From an uncultured Isosphaeraceae bacterium (GTDB taxonomy: Bacteria > Planctomycetota > Planctomycetia > Isosphaerales > Isosphaeraceae), in NCBI GenBank assembly GCA_945957605.1, contig CAMFLR010000006.1, forward strand, positions 372,001-436,000: DNA of 64,000 nt, given 5' to 3'. The translations under genes and the position numbers were made by a program. Each line of letters opens with the position of its first letter. The first letter of the stretch is position 1. Shown one piece after another: positions 53,486-61,692 of the stretch. Below the pieces are notes generated by a model. It had not been told where the DNA came from. It did not search any database and saw nothing but the letters and a program-made list of their open reading frames with translations.

Positions 53486-54106
53486 TCAGGGCAGCCAACA
53501 CAAAGGCCATGCAATCGCCGGAACGATCCAAAACACTCCGAGTAGCCGCCCAAGCCGGTCGGTCCAATCACGATTCGCCCGCCATCGGCCGGAAAAGTAG
53601 AGAGCAACCCAACTCGCCATGACGGCGCAGGCAATGCCGTTGGCAATGTTTTGCGTGATGAATTCGAGGGCCAACCCCGCGGCCGACGGATTCACCCCTT
53701 GCCGAAATTTTTTCACCAAGTTAAATGCGAAAGGGGGGAGCCAAGCGAGCAAAACTAATGTCGCCGCGAGCAACGCGACAAAACCAGGCTCGCGCATGAA
53801 CCGGCGAAACCGTGGTCGAGGCGGCAATAACCGACAAACGAGCACAGCAATACCGATCGGCCCGACTGCGGGCATGATGTAAATAGAGTGGTAGTAAATC
53901 GTTATCGCAGAGAAGGTTTTGATTTCAAACACGAATGCTTCAAACGAATCCTTTGGACTTGGAAGGAAGCCGACAGCCATTGCGGGAGTCATAAACATTG
54001 ATTCCCCTCGCCGGAACTCGATGACCATGGCCAACCCGACGCCAAGCCCGACGATAAGGATCAACCCATCTCTCAGCCTGAACCCTTGGCACCGAGCGTT
54101 TGCCAT
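53486..54106 (-). CDS. Membrane protein, LRDGLILIVG-type paralog C
   Basis: 206 residues from an ATG with GAGGAA upstream; a GTG five codons earlier is possible. Opening FRLRDGLILIVGLGVGLAMV, then a loop, a TM followed by CRLLPPRPRFRRFMREPGFV, two more TMs, and RWRANRDWTDRLGRLLGVFW at the end. First gene of the array. The shared (L)C(R)L...RP...(R)EPGF motif lies at the cytoplasmic side and is the best family marker. Confidence 0.8.
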   Translation of the reverse strand: MANARCQGFRLRDGLILIVGLGVGLAMVIEFRRGESMFMTPAMAVGFLPSPKDSFEAFVFEIKTFSAITIYYHSIYIMPAVGPIGIAVLVCRLLPPRPRFRRFMREPGFVALLAATLVLLAWLPPFAFNLVKKFRQGVNPSAAGLALEFITQNIANGIACAVMASWVALYFSGRWRANRDWTDRLGRLLGVFWIVPAIAWPLCWLP

Positions 54107-54145
54107 GGTCGCGTTCCTCACAACATGTTCATTACTGACTCTGCG

Positions 54146-54841
54146 TTAATCTTCCTCAACCACTAATCGCATTCCTGACTCATCGCTCATCAAATAACTT
54201 GCCCGAACGTGCCAGTTACCCAGAACGATCATCCGCACACTCGGCCTTTGCTCGTCGATTAGCTGATGTATATGGCCAAGTATAACCACGTCTGTTTGTT
54301 TTTTTAGACGATCAACTTCACGGCGAAACGTTGCCAAATTGGTGCGATCGGCCGCCTCGCGATGCGCATCGTTGGAGCGATCCAGTCGCCCTTCAAGATG
54401 ATGCGCCAGCTTATTAGGAATGCGTGAAAATGTGTTGAGAAACAACCGGCTCTCCATCCCCGCCTTCCACGCGTTACGCGCTCCCAGGCGATGACCGTGC
54501 GTCACAAATGCATTCGTTCCGAACGAGTTCAGGCTCACGCTATCGCCGGCGAATTCAGCTCCGAGATGCGCTGTGAAGAACTCGCCGAGCCACTGGTCGT
54601 GGTTACCGCCCAGAATGATGAGCTTGCCGCCTCGCGTGCGGAAGTCGCGAAGCGCGTTCAATCCAGCACACGTTTGTGGGTCGTCTTTGCGCTGGCGCGA
54701 CGCGAACCAAAAGTCGCAAAGGTCGCCCACGACGTAGAGCGTGTCGCTCGGTGTGAAGCGATCGACGACTCGTTTGAGCCGTTGCGATCGGTCGGGACGG
54801 TCGAGACGAAGGTGAACGTCGCTAAGGAAGAGGTCGGCCAC
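54146..54841 (-). CDS. UDP-2,3-diacylglucosamine hydrolase-like metallophosphoesterase
   Basis: 231 residues from a GTG. Calcineurin-like metal motifs in order: FLSDVHL, VVGDLCDFW, GGNHDQW, THGHRLG and GHIHQLI. Order, size and the insert between THGH and GHIH resemble LpxH-type enzymes that remove UMP from UDP-diacylglucosamine during lipid A synthesis. The usual HGD block is replaced by HGH here, so a different phosphodiester substrate is possible. Follows the MBL gene after 42 bases on the same strand. Confidence 0.82.
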   Translation of the reverse strand: MADLFLSDVHLRLDRPDRSQRLKRVVDRFTPSDTLYVVGDLCDFWFASRQRKDDPQTCAGLNALRDFRTRGGKLIILGGNHDQWLGEFFTAHLGAEFAGDSVSLNSFGTNAFVTHGHRLGARNAWKAGMESRLFLNTFSRIPNKLAHHLEGRLDRSNDAHREAADRTNLATFRREVDRLKKQTDVVILGHIHQLIDEQRPSVRMIVLGNWHVRASYLMSDESGMRLVVEED

Positions 54842-54883
54842 GGCGTCGGGGTCCAGATGCCAGCGCGAGGTGGGATAGGTGAA

Positions 54884-55765
54884 TCAAAACGGCAGGTCGG
54901 CGGGAGCCTGGCGAGGCTGTGCGGCTCGTTTTCGAGGCGTGACGAGAATATTGGGCGAGGCGACCGCCTGCTCCGCCGCGTGCACGACTACGCGCGCAGA
55001 CGCCGAACGAATCGCATCGACCGCTGTTTGCACCGCCAGCTCGGGCATGTTGCATTCCTGGCTCAGGTGCAAAAGCACCACGTGCCGCAAGCTGCCGCGG
55101 GCCGACCGTTCGAGCACTTCCTTCACCAGGTCGGCCCCCTGGTCGTTCGAAAGATGCCCGCGCTTGCCCAGGTTTCGCTCGACAAGGTGATATGACCGCC
55201 CCGACTGGCGCTGTAGTTCGGCATCGTGATTGAACTCGACCCCAAGCACGTCGACATCCACGAGCGCATCGGCCACGGCGTTGGTCCAGATGCCTGTATC
55301 GGCGATGTAACCAACCGCGACCGTCCGCCCTTTGCGCTCGGGACGCGCCTCAACGCGGAAGCCGTAAGTTGGGCCGCCGTCGTGAGAAAGCTCGATCGGC
55401 TCGACGCGAAATCCGCCGGGGGCGAGAAACGGGCAGCCATCGAAGTCGCGCACCAAACCTTCAGCCAGCAACTCTGGATATCCCGAGAATTGGCCCAGCT
55501 GGCGACGATGGCCCTCATGAACGTACACGGGAATCTTGCGGCTCAGAAAATGGCCAAACGTGTATGAATCAATGTGATCGCCGTGCGTGTGCGTGAGCAA
55601 AACCGCGCGGATATCGTCCCAGCCCGAGCCGACGCTTGCAAGGCGATTGGCGAGCGTGCGCGGACCGAGGCCGAAATCAACGAGCAGGCCCGAGCCTCCC
55701 GCCTTGATCAGGCACGCATTCCCACGAGATCCGCTCGCAAGGATGGCGAACTGCACAGACATCAT
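54884..55765 (-). CDS. MBL-fold metallohydrolase, YycJ/WalJ-like
   Basis: 293 residues; AAGG precedes the double ATG, and the longer upstream frame covers noncoding DNA. Opening FAILASGSRGNACLIKAGGS, metal motif LLTHTHGDHIDS, then ELSHDGGPTYGFRVE, YIADTGIW, GVEFNHDAELQ and GKRGHLSNDQG. This is the YycJ/WalJ pattern, a family of putative 5'-exonuclease or phosphodiesterase involved in replication-linked processes. The C-terminus bears a basic tail (TPRKRAAQPRQAPADLPF). Confidence 0.88.
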   Translation of the reverse strand: MMSVQFAILASGSRGNACLIKAGGSGLLVDFGLGPRTLANRLASVGSGWDDIRAVLLTHTHGDHIDSYTFGHFLSRKIPVYVHEGHRRQLGQFSGYPELLAEGLVRDFDGCPFLAPGGFRVEPIELSHDGGPTYGFRVEARPERKGRTVAVGYIADTGIWTNAVADALVDVDVLGVEFNHDAELQRQSGRSYHLVERNLGKRGHLSNDQGADLVKEVLERSARGSLRHVVLLHLSQECNMPELAVQTAVDAIRSASARVVVHAAEQAVASPNILVTPRKRAAQPRQAPADLPF

Positions 55766-56141
55766 GTCGCCTTCGAAGATTCCTGATGCACATCCGTTCG
55801 TTAGGTGGGAGTTTATCCGGCTCAAGCGTCTGACGGCAAGCCATAAACCCAACGCGCGAGCCGATATGAACAACATTCGCCGGTTTTGAATTTGGCCACA
55901 CACTGGCGGTTTCGGCATGTTATGATGAGTCTTCATCGCGCGAGACTCAATCACTTCGCATCGTTTTCGACCGATTGCAGATCGTTTGCAGTGCGGCAAG
56001 GCCAAGGCCGCGAGCGTGTGCGCGCTCGCACTATCGCGCGAGTTGCCCGCGTTTCCGGGCGAGGAGTTCCGTTCCACCTGACCCGACTTCACACAGGCGT
56101 TCGCTCAACCCTGGTTCCGAATCGTTCGGAGGATCACACCG
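55766..56141. other. Intergenic region between divergent genes
   Basis: About 375 bases between the MBL gene and the zinc-ribbon/DUF4177 gene, which point away from each other. A TATGAT box at 55921 could be a -10 element for the rightward gene, but no good -35 is at the right distance. No coding sequence or repeat recognised. Confidence 0.4.
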
Positions 56142-56636
56142 ATGTCGATCTCGTTCCACTGCACCTGCGGCAAGTCCCTGATGAGCAAGGAAGAGATGGC
56201 GGGCCGAAAGACCAAATGCCCCGCCTGCGGCGCGATCCTGACAATTCCAGGCACACTGGTGAAAGCCGCCGCCGGCGCCGCAACAAAGTCTGGCAGTTCG
56301 CAACCCGTGGTGCCGCACAATCCCGACGCGCTTGTGGTCGAAGGTCTCGAGTGGTCCGGAACCGAGATTCCGACGACTCAGAGCGTGGGGACTGATTCAA
56401 TCCCCCAGCGCGAGTCACGACCATCCGACGCCCCCAAGCCCGCCGACGGCTCGATGCAATACAAGGTGCTCGGCCAGAAAGACCACAGCGCAACAGGGAA
56501 GGTGAACCTGCAAAGCCTGGAACTCTGCCTGAACGACAACGCCCGCCAGGGATGGGTGCTCAAGTCAACCGTGGTGATCAGCGTGCATTCACACGGCAGC
56601 AATCATGATGAATTGGTGCTGATTCTGGAGCGGTAA
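56142..56636 (+). CDS. Zinc-ribbon protein with C-terminal DUF4177
   Basis: 164 residues. N-terminal zinc ribbon (FHCTCGKSLMSKEEMAGRKT then KCPACG), the CGK.L...E..AG...KCP.CG form often found fused to other domains in planctomycetes. A Pro/Ser-rich linker is followed by DUF4177 (MQYKVLGQKDHSATGKVNLQ, then LELCLNDNARQGWVLKS and ELVLILER). Soluble, no signal peptide. Molecular role unknown. Confidence 0.85.
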   Translation: MSISFHCTCGKSLMSKEEMAGRKTKCPACGAILTIPGTLVKAAAGAATKSGSSQPVVPHNPDALVVEGLEWSGTEIPTTQSVGTDSIPQRESRPSDAPKPADGSMQYKVLGQKDHSATGKVNLQSLELCLNDNARQGWVLKSTVVISVHSHGSNHDELVLILER

Positions 56637-56958
56637 CACCAAGCTTTGGCGTTGGGTGCCACTGGCTTCGCCAGTGCTGTTTACAATTTCACTTGCAAAT
56701 TGTTTCACTCGAATAGCTAGTAACACCCAACTCCATACCCATTAGAAAGCACGAGGATCACGCCCCTTTGAGCGGCATACGCCGGCGGAGTGGATTCCCA
56801 GATCCCACGAAGCGGTTGGCTACTAGGTATTGGAACTTCGAAGGGGCGATTTTTTTGCGGGCGTGGATTGTACACTTCCTTACAATCGGGATACCGCGAC
56901 TGCTGTCACGGAACAGACACTTCTCTCCATCGCGATCCCCAAACAAAGTGAGTTTAAC
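56637..56958. other. Intergenic region with a repeat half-site
   Basis: Contains TTGGGTGCCACTGGCTTCGC then CAGTGCTG, half of the palindrome found whole near 39.9 kb. Short ORFs on both strands here overlap each other and have no coding character. Confidence 0.5.
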
Positions 56959-57381
56959 ATGCTCTTCGCTGTCCTAACCCTCGCGGCGCTGCAAGCGAGC
57001 TTCCCCGCCGTCGAAACCGACGATGTGCAAACCTGCAAAATTGAGTTGGTTGCGCCCACGGCTGACAAAAACAATAAGTTATCGGTCCTGGTCAATGCAG
57101 AATTCGTGGTGTCGATTCGTATCAGCAACTTACCGAAGAATTCTTGCCCCGACGTGGTCTTTGCCAGATTTCTCCGAGGCAATTCCCAGGCCGGCGATTT
57201 CATCGCGCGGCCGACCTGGATCAGTGCCACCCAAGTTGAATACAAAACCAAAGTCCGTTCGCCAAAAACGCCTGGTTCATACGACCTCGTTGTCGTGCCA
57301 AGTCCTATTACTGCATCTCTTCCGGGTGCCCCCTCAAAGGATAAGTACCCCAAGGCCATCAAGGTTTCGGTGCGAGAATAG
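56959..57381 (+). CDS. Small secreted hypothetical protein
   Basis: 140 residues with a short hydrophobic signal-like start (MLFAVLTLAALQASFPA). The rest is beta-rich (EFVVSIRISNLPKNSCPDVV, YKTKVRSPKTPGSYDLVVVP), with two cysteines that could pair. The longer upstream frame is not supported by an RBS. Family unknown. Confidence 0.6.
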   Translation: MLFAVLTLAALQASFPAVETDDVQTCKIELVAPTADKNNKLSVLVNAEFVVSIRISNLPKNSCPDVVFARFLRGNSQAGDFIARPTWISATQVEYKTKVRSPKTPGSYDLVVVPSPITASLPGAPSKDKYPKAIKVSVRE

Positions 57382-57546
57382 GGCGAATGATGCTTTGAAT
57401 CCAAGTAGGGAGTTCTGACGAGACCTGAGTCTTGATACGGCTTTTGGCTACCGTCGCCCAGGCACCCATGATTACGCCAGGGAATCGACAGAGAGGGACC
57501 CGGACCTCATATCAAACCGGTTTTGTCAGAGCTTCTGTAGAGAAAA

Positions 57547-57569
57547 GACCACTGTCATAACCAGTGGTC
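57547..57569 (-). terminator. Terminator hairpin after the Rieske-FAD gene
   Basis: On the minus strand GACCACTGG, a short loop, CCAGTGGTC-type stem, followed by TTTTCTC. It lies about 30 bases after the stop of the minus-strand oxidoreductase gene. Confidence 0.75.
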
Positions 57570-57599
57570 CAAGCCTCTCTTTATTACAATTCACCAAAT

Positions 57600-59129
57600 T
57601 CACGCCTCCTTGAGTGGCGTATTGGCCGGTCCGCAGATCACCCGGCCTTCCGGGTCAAACCGCGAGCCATGGCACGGACAATCCCACGTCTTTTCCGCAC
57701 GATTCCAGTGGACGATGCAACCCAGGTGCGGGCAAATCGCCGAGAGTTCGTGTGCGTGGCCTCGACCATCGCGGAAAACAGCGACCTTCGTGAGGCCACG
57801 ACGAACCACTGCCCCCTCGCCCCAGCCAATTTCTTCGACCGACGACACATCACCTGAACCGAGCCAGTCCTTCGCATATTCAAGGGCAACGTTCGCGTTT
57901 TCCGCCAGGAAATTTTTCCAGGCCATCCCCCAAACTGGCTTGCGAAAAGGGTCGTAAATATCGCTCCACGGGTTCTTGCGACCCATGATCAGGTCGGTCA
58001 GCAACATGCCGGCGATGGTGCCGTGCGTCATGCCCATGCCTGAATCACCCGTGGCGATAAACACATTCTCCTTATCGCCCGGGTTGCGGCCGATGAACGC
58101 CAGGCCGTCGGTCGTTTCCATCACCTGACCCGACCAGCGAAAATCAACTGCCCCCATCTTGGGGAATCGCTCTAGCGCCCACGCTTCGAGGCGTCCCCAG
58201 CGCTCGGCCTGATCGGTCGTCTGGCCGACCTTGTGATCCTCGCCGCCAATCATCACATGATCGCCCGACTCCCTATGCTCGAGGCGAATATAGTGATAGG
58301 CGTGCAGCGTATCCCAGTAGAGCGCAGGGTCGATATTTCCATGAGGAATCGGCGCGGCGATCACGTACGTTTGATAGGGCGCCTGCTTGGTGTGAATCGC
58401 CACCAGATCATTCACCGGTGTATTCGTCGCGACGATCACCACGTCGGCATTCACCCTGGAACCGCCATCGGTCTCGACCAGTCCGCCATCGATCTTCGCG
58501 ACGTGGCTTGTCGTTTGAATCAAGCCGCCGAGGCGTTCGAACGCTTCGGCAAGGCCGCGAAGATATTTGAGAGGATGAAACTGGGCCTGACGCGGAAATC
58601 GCAAACAACGTCCTGTATTGAAGTCCGACATCGGTGCGCGGTGGACGAATTCGACGTCGGTGAGCCCTGCCCGATGAGCGGCTTCACGCTCGCGCTCGAG
58701 TAGGTCGAGCGTGTCGCCCTCTCCCAGGAAAAGGTAGCCGCTCAGCCGGTTGAATTCGCAGTCGATCGACTCGTCCTTGACGATCAATTCAATCCGTTCG
58801 ATCGCCGCCGTATGACTCTCGGCCGCCATTCGACTGCCGACTTCGCCATGGATTCTTTCGATCTCAATGTAGCGATCATCAATCGCGTTTGAGAGATGCG
58901 CCGACGTCCGTTCCGTTTGACCACCGCCAACGGGGCCGTCGTCGAGCAAGACGACCTTTTTCCCCTCGCGCGCCAGGTGATAGGCCGCACTCAGGCCGGC
59001 GATTCCCGCTCCCACGACGCAGATTTCGGTCCGCGTATCGTGAGGCAGTGGCTCCTGTCGTCGCACCTCGGCTACATCCATCCAAATCGAGTTGGTCGCT
59101 TCTCGCACGCGTTCGGCTGTGACTTGCAT
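57600..59129 (-). CDS. FAD-dependent oxidoreductase with C-terminal Rieske domain
   Basis: 509 residues. N-terminal Rossmann motif CVVGAGIAGLSAAYHLAREG and glycine/D-amino-acid-oxidase-type fold; TGDSGMGMTHGTIAGMLLTD closes the FAD domain. The C-terminus carries a complete Rieske [2Fe-2S] site: Cys466 and His468 in CPHLGC, Cys484 and His487 in CPCHGSRF. The start is taken at the ATG beginning MQVTAERVREATNSIW. Fusions of this type are thought to oxidise amines or amino acids and to pass electrons through the Rieske centre. Gene order places it beside a membrane protein and an octaheme cytochrome. Confidence 0.93.
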   Translation of the reverse strand: MQVTAERVREATNSIWMDVAEVRRQEPLPHDTRTEICVVGAGIAGLSAAYHLAREGKKVVLLDDGPVGGGQTERTSAHLSNAIDDRYIEIERIHGEVGSRMAAESHTAAIERIELIVKDESIDCEFNRLSGYLFLGEGDTLDLLEREREAAHRAGLTDVEFVHRAPMSDFNTGRCLRFPRQAQFHPLKYLRGLAEAFERLGGLIQTTSHVAKIDGGLVETDGGSRVNADVVIVATNTPVNDLVAIHTKQAPYQTYVIAAPIPHGNIDPALYWDTLHAYHYIRLEHRESGDHVMIGGEDHKVGQTTDQAERWGRLEAWALERFPKMGAVDFRWSGQVMETTDGLAFIGRNPGDKENVFIATGDSGMGMTHGTIAGMLLTDLIMGRKNPWSDIYDPFRKPVWGMAWKNFLAENANVALEYAKDWLGSGDVSSVEEIGWGEGAVVRRGLTKVAVFRDGRGHAHELSAICPHLGCIVHWNRAEKTWDCPCHGSRFDPEGRVICGPANTPLKEA

Positions 59130-59229
59130 GTCTGTCCCTCCGGCCAGGAATACCCAGCCCATCGGGAAACTTCTCGGCTTCATCCGCTAACAAGACCAGA
59201 TGTCAGCAAATGTCAAGCCAGGGACATGA

Positions 59230-60135
59230 CTACACAGTCATTGATGCTGCTGGATGGTTAGGCGTCTCGATCGAGGGAACTTCAACCTGATTTCGCGCCA
59301 GGCCCCAGAGTGCCAGAATCGCGAGCATCGCCAGGTCGGCAAAAAGCAGCGGCGCAAACACGGGTGCACCGTAGAGAATTCGGTCCCAGAGCGAAGCCCC
59401 GCCTTCACCAAGATTGGCTGCAATGTGCAGAAGAAATCCCAACACACCCACGACAATTTGCATCAGCATGACGACGAGCGTCAGCAGAACTAGCGGTCGA
59501 TTGGAGTATACCACCATCACAGCAAGCAGCGTCGACACCGCCCACGCGCTCGCGATGACGCCAATCCATTCGGTCGGCTGAAAGAAGCCATTTTGCGCAT
59601 GATCGGCCAGCGTGAGCACGAAATTGCCCGCGAAACCGCCCAGCGCGAGCAACACAACCCATCGCGCCCATTCGAGCGACCTTGCATCAACCATCCGATC
59701 GAGCAGCAGCAAGAATCCAATCCCGGCGTACGACAGCGGCGCGGCGAAGGGCGCGGTATAAACGAGATTCTTGAGCGTTTGTTCGTCGAAAAATGCACTA
59801 TCGAGATGGAACAGCACGCCCGCAATTCCTACGACAATCGCCCCCCAACCGACGAACAAACCCAGCGCTCGCGCCAGCCTCCGGCGCGGCGATGGATCGC
59901 CCGCCAATGCCGGCCGGATTCCGCTCAGTCCCATCGCCACCACAAGAACGATCGGCGCCAGCAGCGAGAATGCGACCGGCACATACTCGGCAGGGTTCGC
60001 AAACGCGTTCACCGCGTGCGCCAGCCCGATATCGACCGCGAGGAACGCGATGTTCGACATCGCGAACAGTTCGACCCACGTGAGCGGATCGGCCCACCAG
60101 CGATTATTCCGAACGTCGAGAAGCGGGTTTCGCAC
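59230..60135 (-). CDS. Multi-pass membrane protein next to the octaheme cytochrome
   Basis: 301 residues from a GTG that overlaps the cytochrome gene by 32 bases, so translation is coupled. About eight TM helices. Histidines lie within or at helices (GLAHAVNAF, VLFHLDSAFF, TLADHAQNGFF, GFLLHIAANL), which could ligate heme b or contact quinone; this is inference. No named family recognised. The coupling suggests that it anchors or feeds electrons to the cytochrome. Confidence 0.82.
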   Translation of the reverse strand: MRNPLLDVRNNRWWADPLTWVELFAMSNIAFLAVDIGLAHAVNAFANPAEYVPVAFSLLAPIVLVVAMGLSGIRPALAGDPSPRRRLARALGLFVGWGAIVVGIAGVLFHLDSAFFDEQTLKNLVYTAPFAAPLSYAGIGFLLLLDRMVDARSLEWARWVVLLALGGFAGNFVLTLADHAQNGFFQPTEWIGVIASAWAVSTLLAVMVVYSNRPLVLLTLVVMLMQIVVGVLGFLLHIAANLGEGGASLWDRILYGAPVFAPLLFADLAMLAILALWGLARNQVEVPSIETPNHPAASMTV

Positions 60136-61384
60136 GGCCCTCCTCCTTCCCCTTCTCGCGCTTCGCCGTACGAAGTTCTTCCGCCTGCTTCTTCAACTCG
60201 GCAATCTTGACGTTCAGTTCGTAAAAGCCGTGCCACTGCACGAAATCGGCCCCCCCCATGAACGCGCCGTGTTTCGCGGTCCGTCCGAAATAGTGCCAGA
60301 GATCGAAGTGGACGAACTCGATCGGCTCGTCGTACGGGTCGGGCGTGAGCAGCTTTTCATCACGCAGCTTTTGGATGATCTCGTTCGCCTGCTTCACCAG
60401 CGTATTCGTCGAACCGACAACCGACTCCGCCTCCTTGTAGAACTTGTCGATGCGCGGAGTGGTGTGGCACTTGAGGCAGGTCTCCTTCATGTTGATCTGC
60501 CCCTGCTGGTACGTCGGCCGTTTTTCCGACGTCGGCGCGAAGAGCCAGTACGAAAGTCGTTCGGTCACATCATGGCTCAACTTCTGCCCTTCCAGACCGC
60601 TCATGTGGCAGGTTGCACACGTGGGAACCGGCATATCCTTCGTCGTCAACTCCTTGGGGCGAGCGTTCAGGTTCATGTGCACTTTTTGTGCATTGAACAG
60701 CACGCCATGTTTCGACTCGTGATAGATCTCGATCTGCGAATGATCGGGCCCCATATGGCACTGGCCGCACGTTTCAGGCGTTCGCGCCAGCTCGACAGAC
60801 GCGACGTGTCGCGCGTGGCACGACGTGCAATTGCCGATCGAGCCATCCTTGTTCGGCTTGCCGACATCATGACACTTCATGCAGCCCGTGTTGACGGCCA
60901 CTGGCCCTTCGTTCGCAGTGATCGCCATTGGCTTGCGATCGACGGCCCCCTTATGAAATTGCTCGGAAAATGCGATTTGTTCCTTCGAGAAATCGCCCGG
61001 ACCGGCGACCGAAGCCCACGCTGGCGCAGCGTGGCGACTGCGAAGAAATTGTTGATATTCGGTTTCGTGGCACTGCTTGCAATTCGCGGACGTCACCTGT
61101 TTTGTAATGGTGAATCCACGGTGCTCCATCGACTCTTGTCCTTCCGTGTTACGATGGCATTCGAGGCAATTCACGCCGGTCGCATTGTGCCGGCTCATCT
61201 CGAATTCATGCACCACAGCCGAAGTTTCGCGGCGATGGCACTCCGCACATTTGCCCGTCGCCCGAACGAGCGCGGCGGTCGGCTGCATGGTTTCGCGTCG
61301 GGGGCGTTGGGCGTTGATCATGAACGCGCCGACGATGAGCGCGGTGGAGAGCACGACAGAAATGAACACGCCTCGGAACGACAT
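60104..61384 (-). CDS. Octaheme c-type cytochrome, hydroxylamine-oxidoreductase-like
   Basis: 426 residues. An N-terminal hydrophobic segment (VFISVVLSTALIVGAFMINA) serves as signal or anchor. Exactly eight CXXCH heme sites are present, starting at Cys46, 73, 102, 168, 186, 206, 256 and 303. The spacing and the C-terminal part (HYFGRTAKHGAFMGGADFVQ followed by WHGFYELN) fit the HAO family, which in different lineages oxidises hydroxylamine or hydrazine, or reduces nitrite. Whether the heme-crosslinking Tyr of oxidative HAO is present cannot be decided without alignment; Tyr388 is a candidate. The C-terminal tail is Lys/Glu-rich. Confidence 0.9.
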   Translation of the reverse strand: MSFRGVFISVVLSTALIVGAFMINAQRPRRETMQPTAALVRATGKCAECHRRETSAVVHEFEMSRHNATGVNCLECHRNTEGQESMEHRGFTITKQVTSANCKQCHETEYQQFLRSRHAAPAWASVAGPGDFSKEQIAFSEQFHKGAVDRKPMAITANEGPVAVNTGCMKCHDVGKPNKDGSIGNCTSCHARHVASVELARTPETCGQCHMGPDHSQIEIYHESKHGVLFNAQKVHMNLNARPKELTTKDMPVPTCATCHMSGLEGQKLSHDVTERLSYWLFAPTSEKRPTYQQGQINMKETCLKCHTTPRIDKFYKEAESVVGSTNTLVKQANEIIQKLRDEKLLTPDPYDEPIEFVHFDLWHYFGRTAKHGAFMGGADFVQWHGFYELNVKIAELKKQAEELRTAKREKGKEEGRAKPASRRSE

Positions 61385-61692
61385 GCGAATGCTCCGATCG
61401 ATGTCAGGCCACGTCGTGTGGAAATTTCCAGCGCAACGGCGAGCTTCGAGTTCGCTTCGGGCAATTTACTCGCCGATGGTACTCGCTCGCAATGGGTTTC
61501 ATGACTCCGGTCAGAATGATTTCGAGAATCAAAAATCGGTGCAACAATTCGCTGGGCTACACTCCGACACAAGGCTTAAGATTTGCTATGATCTGGATGA
61601 AAGTTTCGCGTACGAAACCACGAGTCTCATCGCATATTGCGCAAGCATTTTCCGGTGTTCTTAACTGTTCCAAACACATTGCGGGCGATTCC

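Noticed and set aside
59771-61504. 577-residue plus-strand ORF
   Set aside because: It is the opposite-strand shadow of the octaheme cytochrome and membrane-protein genes, which carry eight CXXCH motifs and clear helices.
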